Shown: positions 6,153-13,019 of the stretch, piece by piece
How positions within the stretch are numbered: position 1 is the first letter of the stretch
Layout of the letters: every line of letters begins with the position of its first letter
DNA from: CAZMCC01 sp964564695
Lineage (GTDB): Bacteria > Planctomycetota > Phycisphaerae > Phycisphaerales > UBA1924
Reading direction: 5' to 3'
Assembly (NCBI GenBank): GCA_964564695.1
Contig: CAZMCC010000050.1
Location: 1-26,556 of the forward strand
Length of the DNA stretch: 26,556 nt
Made by a program: the position numbers and the translations under genes
The notes under the pieces: generated by a model
What the model saw: only the letters and a program-made list of their open reading frames with translations
Databases searched by the model: none
What the model was told of the DNA's origin: nothing

Positions 6153-6637
6153 TGCTGGTCGTCGCCGACAGCTCGCCGCTCAATATCCTCATCAGGGTGG
6201 GGTGTGTGGACGTTCTCGCCAAGCTCTTTGGGCGCGTGCTTATCCCGCCGGAAGTAAGAGCCGAGTTGCTCGATGCGCGCACGCCCGAGGACGTGCGGGC
6301 CTTTTTCGATCGTCCGCCCGAGTGGCTCGAAGTGCGCGCCGCCGAACACGTGGCGTCGATCCCACCCCTGGATCGCGGCGAAGAGGCGGCCATCGCTCTT
6401 GCGATCGAAGCACGGGCTGACGCTCTGCTCATCGATGAGAAGGATGGTCGGCGCGCCGCGACGCAGCGGGGTGTCGCGATCGTCGGGACACTCGGAGTAT
6501 TGGAGCAGGCGGCTGCCCGCGGCCTCATCGACCTTCCGAAGGCGTTCGCATCGCTCGCACGCACCGACTTTCGGGTTGACCCCCGACTGATGAAAGATGC
6601 GCTCGAACGCCATGCGCAGCGTCGGCCTAAGTCGTGA
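6152..6637 (+). CDS. DUF3368 PIN-domain toxin (putative ribonuclease)
   Basis: A protein of 161 aa. The PIN-type acidic residues are visible: Asp6 in VADSSPL, Glu38 in EVRAELL, Glu77 in the family signature LDRGEEAAIALA, and Asp95 and Asp98 in ALLIDEKDGR. These would coordinate Mg2+ or Mn2+ for single-stranded RNA cleavage, as in VapC. DUF3368 proteins pair with UPF0175 proteins in predicted type II toxin-antitoxin modules, and the one-base overlap with the upstream antitoxin fits this. All catalytic acids are intact, so the toxin looks active. The last residues (about 140-161) are basic (RHAQRRPKS). The gene ends 11 nt inside the end of the convergent membrane-protein gene. The RNA target is not predictable. 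Confidence 0.88.
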   Translation: MLVVADSSPLNILIRVGCVDVLAKLFGRVLIPPEVRAELLDARTPEDVRAFFDRPPEWLEVRAAEHVASIPPLDRGEEAAIALAIEARADALLIDEKDGRRAATQRGVAIVGTLGVLEQAAARGLIDLPKAFASLARTDFRVDPRLMKDALERHAQRRPKS

Positions 6638-7133
6638 CGACATGATACGGATTCGGCTTGAAACTCACGCCTTCCAGCGCGGGTGCCCTGGGTCGGCCGC
6701 CTTGGGCAGACCCAGGGTTGGGCTCAGAACCGCCGACCGCCGCCGCTCGACCCACCGCCGGGTCCGGCGAGGCGCCCGACCCCGGGCACCCGCCATTGAG
6801 CGGGCGCGCCGGTTGACGCCGCTGCCGCTCCTGCGACTGCCACATACTCAAGCCGCCCAATCCGATGAACGCGAGCATGGGGCGGAATTCGCCCTGAATC
6901 ATCAGCACGACCGTCGCACACAGGCATAGAGCGCACATCGCGGCGATGACCCGGAGCGTCCACTCTTTGCCGACGCTAAGCAAGAGGCCGGGGACCAGCG
7001 CCAGCCCGCACAGCCCGCTGATGCGTGACGTGATCGAGCCGCTCAGTTCCGCCGTGATCCAGATCGTGACGACCATCACGACGACGGCGGTCCCGAGCAT
7101 CTGACGAAGGGTGAACGTGGGCTGATCGTTCAT
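6627..7133 (-). CDS. Small multi-pass membrane protein with repeat-encoded C-terminus
   Basis: A protein of 168 aa from the ATG at 7133. Four hydrophobic helices are predicted at about 12-28, 34-54, 60-79 and 84-98, then a basic stop-transfer segment (QERQRRQPAR). From about residue 114 to 152 the sequence (Gly/Pro/Ala-rich, GCPGSGASPDPAVG...) is encoded entirely by palindromic repeat R5, followed by 16 more residues to the stop at 6627. The original gene probably ended near residue 110, and the repeat removed or bypassed its stop. I do not recognise the family. A TTGCGG-16-TATCCT promoter ends 6 nt before the ATG, indicating a leaderless message; an upstream frame start at 7208 is rejected because it lies in repeat R4. 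The 3' end overlaps the DUF3368 gene by 11 nt. Confidence 0.65.
   Translation of the reverse strand: MNDQPTFTLRQMLGTAVVVMVVTIWITAELSGSITSRISGLCGLALVPGLLLSVGKEWTLRVIAAMCALCLCATVVLMIQGEFRPMLAFIGLGGLSMWQSQERQRRQPARPLNGGCPGSGASPDPAVGRAAAVGGSEPNPGSAQGGRPRAPALEGVSFKPNPYHVVTT
6679..6793. repeat. Palindromic repeat family R5 (two inverted hairpins) inside a coding sequence
   Basis: Outer arms GCGGGTGCCCTGGGTCGG (6679-6696) and its inverse (6776-6793) match at 17 of 18 positions. The left half forms the hairpin CCTGGGTC/GACCCAGG; the right half forms a corresponding CCGGGGTC/GACCCGG hairpin. The element overlaps codons of the membrane-protein gene. Confidence 0.8.
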
Positions 7134-7139
7134 GCTTTC

Positions 7140-7167
7140 AGGATACCCGCTGGCGGTGGCGCCGCAA
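7140..7167 (-). promoter_or_regulatory. Promoter of leaderless membrane-protein gene
   Basis: On the minus strand TTGCGG (7167-7162), a 16-nt spacer and TATCCT (7145-7140) end 6 nt before the ATG at 7133. The predicted transcription start coincides with the start codon. Confidence 0.5.
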
Positions 7168-7173
7168 GGGCAA

Positions 7174-7210
7174 ACATGCTCAAGCCCCGAGCGGCTTGAG
7201 CATGCCACCC
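7174..7210. repeat. Palindromic repeat family R4, copy 2 (single half)
   Basis: ACATGCTCAAGCCCCGAG continuing to TTGAGCATGCCACCC matches the right half of R4 at 5794-5830, with changes only near the 3' end. No clear partner half is present. It lies just downstream of aspS and upstream of the small membrane-protein gene. Confidence 0.8.
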
Positions 7211-7220
7211 AACGCCGACT

Positions 7221-9098
7221 TCACACCTTCGCCTCGAACGTGCTCTTGACGTACAGCTCCTTGAGCTGCGCGTCGGTTACCTTGCCCGGGGCGCCGGTCA
7301 TGAGGTCGGCGCCGATCTGGGTCTTGGGGAACGCGATGACGTCGCGGATGTTGTCGGTGCCGGTGAGGTGCATGATGAGCCGGTCGAGGCCGAAGGCGAT
7401 TCCGCCGTGCGGCGGGGCGCCGAAGCTGAGGGCCTCGAGGAGGAAGCTGAACTTCTCCTTGGCCTGCTCGGGGGTCATTCCCAGGAGCTGGAAGACCTTG
7501 GACTGGACGTCGCGGGCGTGGATGCGGATGGAGCCGCCGGCGATCTCGCTGCCGTTGAGCACCATGTCGTAACCGGCGGAGAGGATCGCCTCGATGGTGA
7601 CCTCGTCGTTCTCGTCGGCGTCGACAAACGCCTTGGCCTGGTCATCACGTGGTGCGGTGAACGGGTGGTGCATCGCCACCCATTTGCCCGTGTCCTTGTT
7701 CCGCTCGAACATCGGGAAGTCGATGACCCACAGGAAGTTCCACGCCTTGCCCCACTCGGGGACGATGCCCATGTCGCGGGCGATCTTCTGGCGGAGCTCG
7801 CCCATCGCCTTGGTGGCGACGCTGTAGACGTCGCTCGTGAAGACGACGGTGTCGCCGGCCGCGAGGCCCAGGGCCGCGATGAGCTCGGCCTTGACGGGCT
7901 CGAGGAACTTGGCGCAGCCGGTCTCGAAGGCGAGGTTGCCGTCGGCGCCCTTGATGACCTTGGAGACGGGCACGCCGCCGGCGCCGAAGGTCTTGACGAA
8001 CTCGGAGTAGGCGTCGGTGATCTTGCGGGTGAGCTTCTCGGCGCCGCCGGGGATTCGCAGGGCCTTGACGACGCCCTTCTTCGAGGCGAAGGGGGGCAGG
8101 CTTGCGCCCTTCTCGAGCGCGCCCTTGAAGACGCCGAAGTCGGTCCTGGCGGCGATGGCGGAGACGTCCTTGATTTCGAGCCCGAAGCGCGTGTCGGGCC
8201 GGTCGATGCCGAACCGCTCCATCGCGTCGCGATAGGTCATGACCTGCAAGGGCGGGACGGTGAAGCCGAGGACTTCACCCCACAGCGTGCGGGCGAAGCC
8301 CTCCATCATGGCCATGACGTGCTCGCGCCGGGCCCAGGACATTTCCAGGTCGATCTGGGTGAACTCGGCCTGACGGTCGGCGCGGGGGTCCTCGTCGCGG
8401 AAGCAGCGGCAGATCTGCATGTAGCGGTCGCAGCCGGCGACCATGAGGATCTGCTTGAAGAGCTGCGGGCTCTGGGGCAGCGCGTAGAAGCTCCCGCCCA
8501 CGTGCCGGCTCGGCACGAGGAACTCGCGGGCGCCCTCGGGCGTGCTCTTGTAGAGCACCGGCGTCTCGATCTCGAGGAAGCCGTTGGTGTCGAAGTAGCG
8601 GCGCGTGACCTGGAGCACCCTGTGGCGCGTGCCCAGCAGCTGCTGCATGCGCGGGCGGCGGAGGTCGAGGTAGCGGAACTTGAGGCGGAGCTCCTCGTTG
8701 GGGAGCTGCGTCAGGTCGTCGGGGAGGAACGGCGGGTTGTCGGTCTTATTGAGGACCTCGAGACGGTTGACGACGACCTCGACCTTGCCGGTCTCGAGCT
8801 TGGGGTTGGGGCCGCCCACGCGGGTGCGCACGACGCCGGCGATGCCGATGACGTCTTCGTTGCGGAGCTTGTCGGCGGTCTCGTTCAGGCCCTTGGCGGT
8901 CGCGGGGTCGATGCCCGCGGTGGTGGGGGGCACATGCTCGGGGTCGAAGACGACCTGGGTGAGGCCGAAGCGGTCGCGGACGTCGATGAAGATGAGGTTC
9001 CCGTGGTCGCGGTAGGAGTTCACCCAACCGGTGAGGGTGACGCTCTGGCCGACGTGCGATTCGCGGATCTCGCCGCAGGTGTGGGTGCGCTGGATCAT
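7221..9098 (-). CDS. aspS: Aspartyl-tRNA synthetase
   Basis: A class IIb synthetase of 625 aa that charges tRNA-Asp (or also tRNA-Asn if non-discriminating). The N-terminal OB-fold anticodon-binding domain opens with HTCGEIRESHVGQSVTLTGW. Motif 1 lies in the ETPVLYKSTPEGAREF region. Motif 2 is FRDEDPRADRQAEFTQID. The bacterial GAD insertion domain is in the middle, and motif 3 is GLDRLIMHLTGTDNIRDVIAF near the C-terminus. The length is slightly above the bacterial norm (about 590). The ATG at 9098 is chosen because the family begins MxRTHxCGEL; 79 further upstream codons in frame would be encoded by low-complexity C-rich sequence. No Shine-Dalgarno is recognisable: the leader transcript just before the ATG is almost purely C/A. 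No gatCAB is in the window to decide whether it is discriminating. Confidence 0.98.
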   Translation of the reverse strand: MIQRTHTCGEIRESHVGQSVTLTGWVNSYRDHGNLIFIDVRDRFGLTQVVFDPEHVPPTTAGIDPATAKGLNETADKLRNEDVIGIAGVVRTRVGGPNPKLETGKVEVVVNRLEVLNKTDNPPFLPDDLTQLPNEELRLKFRYLDLRRPRMQQLLGTRHRVLQVTRRYFDTNGFLEIETPVLYKSTPEGAREFLVPSRHVGGSFYALPQSPQLFKQILMVAGCDRYMQICRCFRDEDPRADRQAEFTQIDLEMSWARREHVMAMMEGFARTLWGEVLGFTVPPLQVMTYRDAMERFGIDRPDTRFGLEIKDVSAIAARTDFGVFKGALEKGASLPPFASKKGVVKALRIPGGAEKLTRKITDAYSEFVKTFGAGGVPVSKVIKGADGNLAFETGCAKFLEPVKAELIAALGLAAGDTVVFTSDVYSVATKAMGELRQKIARDMGIVPEWGKAWNFLWVIDFPMFERNKDTGKWVAMHHPFTAPRDDQAKAFVDADENDEVTIEAILSAGYDMVLNGSEIAGGSIRIHARDVQSKVFQLLGMTPEQAKEKFSFLLEALSFGAPPHGGIAFGLDRLIMHLTGTDNIRDVIAFPKTQIGADLMTGAPGKVTDAQLKELYVKSTFEAKV

Positions 9099-9165
9099 GG
9101 GTGGTGGTGGGGGCGTGGGGGGGCGGTGGTGGGGGCGTGGGGGAACGTGGGGGGGCTTGGGCAGA
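9098..9165. repeat. G-rich low-complexity tract upstream of aspS
   Basis: The plus strand reads repeated GGTGGTGGGGGCGTGGGGG units with many runs of three or more G, enough for G-quadruplex formation on the strand complementary to the aspS message. The aspS transcript leader is correspondingly C-rich. Internal near-duplication (GGTGGTGGGGGCGTGGGGG occurs twice) suggests slippage or tandem growth. Confidence 0.7.
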
Positions 9166-9292
9166 TGGGGAACACGAGGACGTCGACCCCGTGCTTGGGC
9201 GGGCCGGGATGGTAGCGAGGGAGCGTCGGCGCGCGAGCGCGAGGGCATGTGGTGCTTTTGCGCGCAGATTTCGCGCACAGCCGTACAGGACA

Positions 9293-9321
9293 TTGACAGT
9301 TTCGCGGGTCCGGGGTATCTT
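9293..9321 (+). promoter_or_regulatory. Strong sigma70-type promoter of the broken lipoprotein gene
   Basis: TTGACA (9293-9298), exactly 17 nt, then TATCTT (9316-9321). It is the best consensus promoter in the window. The predicted start near 9328 leaves a leader of about 64 nt before the ATG at 9392. Confidence 0.75.
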
Positions 9322-9391
9322 CGGTCCCCGCTCATGCGGTGTGTTTTTCGGGGAGCGGAATTGGGGATTCAACGCTCTCGAGGGTGCCCAC

Positions 9392-10181
9392 ATGACGACG
9401 CTCGCTGCACGAAGGGAAGGACGCTGTTGGCTCGCCGGTCTTCGCCCGCTCATGGCCCTTTCGTTCGCGGTTCTTGCGGCCCTGGCGCCCGCGGGCTGCG
9501 GGGATTAGGGAAGCCGAGCGCGTCGACCAGACGCTCACCAAGCTCTCGGAGGCCAACGAGGCCCGCGACGCGGACACGGTGATCTCGCTCCTCACGCCGC
9601 GCACGATCGATTACTACAACGACGCCATCCGCCTCGCGTGCACGGCGAAGAAGGACGAGGTTCTGCGCCAGGGGCCGACGGTGTTGTTCGAGGTGCTGTA
9701 CATGCGCCTGCTGTACTCCGAGCCGCAGCTCAAGAAGCTGACGGCCGACAGCTACATCCGCGAGGCCGTGAAGCACGGGACGTGGCAGTTCCTGTTCGAC
9801 GACGAGGACCTCGATGTGGGCAAGCCGGTGGTGGCGGGGGACTCGGCGCGGGTGCCGCTGCGGCAGAAGCCCCCCGAGCGGGTCGCGGGGTTCGGTCGCC
9901 GGGGCCCGGAGGGCGAGCCTGGTTCTGAGCCTTCTCAACCGGCCGGAGCGTCCCACGTTCCAGATCCAGCTTGTGCGCCAGGACGACAATGCGTGGCGCC
10001 TCGATGAGACCTCGATGGTCGACATGCAGGACCGCCTGATCGAGGGCATGCTTTCGAGGAGCGGGCAGAGCCTCGAGGGGTACGCGAACGAATTCTTTGA
10101 GGATGACGAAGGCAAGCCGGCCCCGGCCGCCATGTGGAACCCCCCAAGTCCGGTGCTGCGGCCTTGCGCCCCAACCGGTAA
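9392..10181 (+). pseudogene. Lipoprotein gene interrupted by three frameshifts
   Basis: The ATG at 9392 opens a signal peptide with a lipobox (LAPAGC-G, Cys at codon 36), but the frame stops at TAG 9506-9508. Coding continues in the +1 frame from the G4 run at 9500-9503 (GIREAERVDQTL...), a helical domain up to about 9870 whose pattern resembles NTF2-like lipoproteins. It moves again at or after the C6 run at 9870-9875 into the frame giving LVLSLLNRPERPTFQIQLV and LDETSMVDMQDRL. A last shift at the C6 run near 10141-10146 would give KSGAAALRPNR and the TAA at 10179-10181. That stop lies 3 nt before a terminator, which supports the reconstruction. All three shifts fall on or near G or C homopolymers, so sequencing errors are as likely as real decay. 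If intact it would be an envelope lipoprotein of about 260 aa; the function is unknown. Confidence 0.7.
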
Positions 10182-10184
10182 TCT

Positions 10185-10205
10185 GCCCGACGGCCGGGCT
10201 TTTTT
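10185..10205 (+). terminator. Intrinsic terminator after the broken lipoprotein gene
   Basis: The stem GCCCG/CGGGC around loop ACGGC is followed by six T (10200-10205). It begins 3 nt after the reconstructed stop codon, separating this gene from the histidine kinase gene. Confidence 0.8.
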
Positions 10206-10366
10206 CGCGGCGGGCCGTGGACCGGCCCGAGTTTCCGTGTACAAAGGCCGTCCGCGACCAGCGGTGTCGCATGTGCCACACGCGAACGTGGCGATGCGGA
10301 CTCCGGGTGCACGGACGTGTGTGTTGAGGGCCGCGACGAGCCCCTGCACGCGTTTCGGAGGGCACG

Positions 10367-11584
10367 ATGGCTTGGGCTGAGCACCAGCACGACCACGCGG
10401 CAAGCCAGGCGGGCGGGTTTTTCGAAAACCTGTTCGTGAGCGACTTCACGCCGCGGGCCGAGTGCATGAACCAGATCCGCGAGGTGATCTGGCTGCACGT
10501 GATCTCCGACGCGATCATCGCGGCGGCGTACTACTCGATCCCCATCGCGCTGGTCTATTTCGTCTGGCGCCGGCGCGACGTGGTGTACCCGTGGATATTC
10601 GTCCTCTTCGCGATGTTCATCCTCGCGTGCGGGACGACGCACGTCTTCGATGTCGTCGCCGTGTGGAGCCCGCTGTACCGCTTCGACGGGCTGATCAAGG
10701 CGGCGACGGCGGGGCTCTCGATCGTGACGGCCGCCGCCCTGTGGCCGCTGATCCCCAAGGCCCTGGCGATCCCCAGCCCCGCGCAGCTCCACCAGCTCAA
10801 CGAGACGCTGACCGCCGAGAACGACATTCGCAAGACGACCGAGGCCCAGCTGGCCGCGGCCCACAAGGACCTCGAGCAGCGCGTCATCGAGCGGACGCAG
10901 GAGCTCTCCACGGCGGTCGAGAAGCTCCGCACCGAGAACACGCAACGGCGGCTGGCGGAGGAACGCCAGCGCCTCGCGATGAACGAGCTGGACCACCGGG
11001 TCAAGAACACGCTCTCGACGGTGCTCTCGCTCGCCGAGAACACCGGGGCCGGCGCGGGAGACATGAACGAGTTCCTCTCGTCGTTCACGGGGCGGATCCG
11101 CGGCCTGGCGAGCCTGCACGAGTCGCTGGCCCAGCGCCAATGGGCCGGGGCCTCGCTCAAGCAGCTCGTGACGCGAACCGTCGTGCCCTTTGTGGCCGAA
11201 GACCAGGGCCGCGTCGAGTTCACGGGGCCCGACTTCGTGCTCTCGACCCGCGAGGCCGCCGCGATCAGCACGGTGCTGTGCGAGCTGGTGACCAACGCGG
11301 CCAAGTACGGGGCGCTGAGCGTGCCCGGAGGGCGCGTGAGGGTCGAGGTCTCGACCGATCAGCGGGAGTCCGACGGGACCGGGGCGGCCCGGTCGAAGGT
11401 GACGATGCGGTGGCAGGAGTTCGGCGGCCCGCCCGTGCAGACCCCCGAGCGGCGCGGGTTCGGGACTCAGCTCATCGAGCGCATCGTCCCGTACGAGCTC
11501 CGTGGGCACGCCGAGTTCCGGTTCGAGCCGACCGGGCTGGCGTGCGTGGTGACGTGGTCATCGCTGGCGACGGTTCCGCGGTAG
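10367..11584 (+). CDS. Hybrid ethylene-receptor-like HWE-family sensor histidine kinase
   Basis: A protein of 405 aa. Residues 41-132 form three transmembrane helices closely resembling the ethylene-binding domain of plant ETR1: ISDAIIAAAYYSIP matches helix 1, and ACGTTH matches the copper-binding CGATH. Asp48, Cys88 and His92 occupy the positions of ETR1 Asp25, Cys65 and His69 with identical spacing (40 and 4 residues). A coiled-coil (about 140-205) leads to the kinase. The H-box NELDHRVKNTLSTV (His210) and the QWAGASL segment (Trp259) place it in the HWE/HisKA_2 class; ELVTNAAKYGALS (Asn310) is the N-box and GFGTQLIERI the G-box. There is no GAF domain, unlike ETR1. The ATG at 10367 has GGAGG about 7 nt upstream. 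The downstream response regulator is 30 nt away, so they form one operon. Copper or ethylene binding is inferred from residues only. Confidence 0.93.
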   Translation: MAWAEHQHDHAASQAGGFFENLFVSDFTPRAECMNQIREVIWLHVISDAIIAAAYYSIPIALVYFVWRRRDVVYPWIFVLFAMFILACGTTHVFDVVAVWSPLYRFDGLIKAATAGLSIVTAAALWPLIPKALAIPSPAQLHQLNETLTAENDIRKTTEAQLAAAHKDLEQRVIERTQELSTAVEKLRTENTQRRLAEERQRLAMNELDHRVKNTLSTVLSLAENTGAGAGDMNEFLSSFTGRIRGLASLHESLAQRQWAGASLKQLVTRTVVPFVAEDQGRVEFTGPDFVLSTREAAAISTVLCELVTNAAKYGALSVPGGRVRVEVSTDQRESDGTGAARSKVTMRWQEFGGPPVQTPERRGFGTQLIERIVPYELRGHAEFRFEPTGLACVVTWSSLATVPR

Positions 11585-11614
11585 GCTCGTTGACCCACAG
11601 GAGAGGCGGCAGCC

Positions 11615-12031
11615 ATGGCAGCGGCAGCAGCAACCCCGACGCAACTGAGGTCCCTGGAGGACCTGCACGTTCTGCTCGTCGAAGACGTCTTCCTGACCGC
11701 GTTCAGGCTCAAGACGATCGTCGAGCAGTTCGGCTGCGCCGTCATCGGACCGGCACCGAGCGTCGAGGACGCGCTCGACCTCATCGAGCAGACCCGGTGC
11801 AACTCGGCCCTGCTCGACATCAACCTGGGCGAGGAGAGCGTCGAGCCGGTCGCGCGGCGACTGCTCGCGCTCGAGATCCCCTTCGTGTTCATCACCGGCT
11901 ACGCCAGCCCGCCGCGCGATTCTCCCCTTTTCCGCGAGCGCCCCCGGCTGCTTAAGCCCCTCGATCCCCAGCTGCTCAAGCGCGTGATGCGGCGGGAGTT
12001 TCTCGGCCCGGGCGCGTCCGGCGAGGATTGA
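11615..12031 (+). CDS. Single-domain response regulator
   Basis: A protein of 138 aa that is only a CheY-like receiver domain. The acidic pair is Glu23-Asp24 (LLVEDVF), the phosphorylation site is Asp68 in LLDINLGEE, the switch Thr is Thr94 in FITGYAS, and the conserved Lys is Lys114 in LLKPLD. No output domain follows, only a short tail (GPGASGED). DINLG followed by FITGYAS is typical of receivers partnered with HWE/HisKA_2 kinases. It is translated from the same message as the upstream kinase, with AGGAGAGG about 8 nt before the ATG. The signal probably passes onward through a phosphotransfer or protein partner elsewhere. It ends 3 nt before the convergent hydrolase gene. Confidence 0.95.
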   Translation: MAAAAATPTQLRSLEDLHVLLVEDVFLTAFRLKTIVEQFGCAVIGPAPSVEDALDLIEQTRCNSALLDINLGEESVEPVARRLLALEIPFVFITGYASPPRDSPLFRERPRLLKPLDPQLLKRVMRREFLGPGASGED

Positions 12032-12034
12032 GAC

Positions 12035-12886
12035 TCAGGCGGGCGGGGATGAAGAGGTGGGGGGGGTGGGGGTGGTGGGGGACAGCCAGCGGGTGAGGAA
12101 CGCCGTCTGCAGCGTCTTGGCCTCGTGCGCGACGCGCCCGAAGCCCGAGTGCTCCTGCGGAGCGCCGGTCGTGGGCCAGGTCTTGAATTCGATGAGGCCG
12201 GGATCGGCGCCCGCGGCCGTGTAGCGCCGGCGCAGCAGCTCGAGGAACCGGCGCTGGGCCGCGACCGGTGCGAGCTCGTCGGCCTCCGAGTGCAGCGCGA
12301 GCATCGGGAGCGGGCGGAACGTGTCGAGCGACCGGCGCGGGTCGAGCGCGGCGTAGCTCGACGCCGGCAGCTGGGCGAGCTGCCCGCGGTTGCCGACCAC
12401 GGCCTCGAGGTCCCCCGACGTCGCTTCGACGGTGGCGCACAGAAACGGGTTGGGATCGCACAGGCGGCGAAGCGTCGCCATGCCCCCCAGCGACATGCCC
12501 CCGATCCCCGCGCGTGAGAGGTCGAACAGCCCGTTGAAGCGCGGCTCGGCGAGCGCTGCGAGCACCGAGTCGATCTCGGGCAGCACCATCGCGAGCACGT
12601 CGAGCACACGGTCGGGCGCCTGGAGGGCGGGATCGGCGCGCTCGCCGTGGCCGGGAAGGTCGATGGCGACGGCGGCGATCCCCGCGCGGACCCAGCGGAG
12701 GTATCGCCCGGGGTCCAGCTCCTTGTTCACGGTGCGCCCGTGCATCCAGAGCATGACAGGGGACGGCCCCCCCACGCCCGCCCAATCGGGGTGCGCGACG
12801 AGGGTCGGCACGAGGGCTGGGCCCAGGCGCAGTGTGCGCGTGCGTCGCGCCAGGTCGGAGGGGAGCTCGGTGAGGAACCGGGACAT
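12035..12886 (-). CDS. Alpha/beta hydrolase family protein
   Basis: A protein of 283 aa with the alpha/beta hydrolase fold. The oxyanion-hole region is LWMHGRTVNKE, the nucleophile elbow is GGMSLGG (Ser132), the acid is Asp203 in LHSEADELAP, and the base is His246 in EHSGFG. DLPGHGER after strand 4 is also typical. The sequence most resembles dienelactone-hydrolase/prolyl-oligopeptidase-like esterases; the substrate is unknown. The C-terminus is a Pro/Thr/Ser-rich tail of low complexity. The ATG at 12886 is preferred; the open frame extends much farther upstream but would overlap the divergent peptidase gene. TACCCT (12898-12893) ends 6 nt before this ATG and there is no Shine-Dalgarno, so the message may be leaderless. 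It converges with the response regulator with a 3-nt gap and no terminator between them. Confidence 0.88.
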   Translation of the reverse strand: MSRFLTELPSDLARRTRTLRLGPALVPTLVAHPDWAGVGGPSPVMLWMHGRTVNKELDPGRYLRWVRAGIAAVAIDLPGHGERADPALQAPDRVLDVLAMVLPEIDSVLAALAEPRFNGLFDLSRAGIGGMSLGGMATLRRLCDPNPFLCATVEATSGDLEAVVGNRGQLAQLPASSYAALDPRRSLDTFRPLPMLALHSEADELAPVAAQRRFLELLRRRYTAAGADPGLIEFKTWPTTGAPQEHSGFGRVAHEAKTLQTAFLTRWLSPTTPTPPTSSSPPA

Positions 12887-12892
12887 CGGGCG

Positions 12893-12898
12893 AGGGTA
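12893..12898 (-). promoter_or_regulatory. Candidate -10 box of leaderless hydrolase gene
   Basis: TACCCT on the minus strand ends 6 nt before the ATG at 12886. No convincing -35 hexamer lies at 16-18 nt. Confidence 0.35.
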
Positions 12899-12926
12899 GA
12901 GGAACGCCCGGGCCGGGGCGGGCTCA

Positions 12927-12945
12927 TGAATTCGGAACGAATTCA
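12927..12945. promoter_or_regulatory. Perfect dyad, possible operator between divergent genes
   Basis: TGAATTCGGAACGAATTCA has 8-bp arms with a 3-nt centre. It is AT-rich against a GC-rich background and lies between the divergent hydrolase and caspase-like genes, about 35-53 nt upstream of the TATCTT box at 12980. It could be a regulator site for either gene; there is no second copy in the window to support that. Confidence 0.4.
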
Positions 12946-12979
12946 GGCGCTGTTCGCATGGTGGAAATCCCGGGCGTGG

Positions 12980-12985
12980 TATCTT
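12980..12985 (+). promoter_or_regulatory. Candidate -10 box of the caspase-like gene
   Basis: TATCTT inside GGTATCTTGGG resembles the -10 region at 9316. The upstream -35 is weak (nearest TTCGCA, 21-nt spacer). The expected start near 12992 gives a leader of about 28 nt containing GGAGGA (13009-13014). Confidence 0.4.
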
Positions 12986-13019
12986 GGGCGCACGTCGCGG
13001 GGTAAACCGGAGGACGTCC

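Noticed and set aside
7368..9215. Open frame of 615 codons on the plus strand
   Set aside because: Antisense shadow of aspS, with Val/Glu/Asp-rich low-complexity translation.
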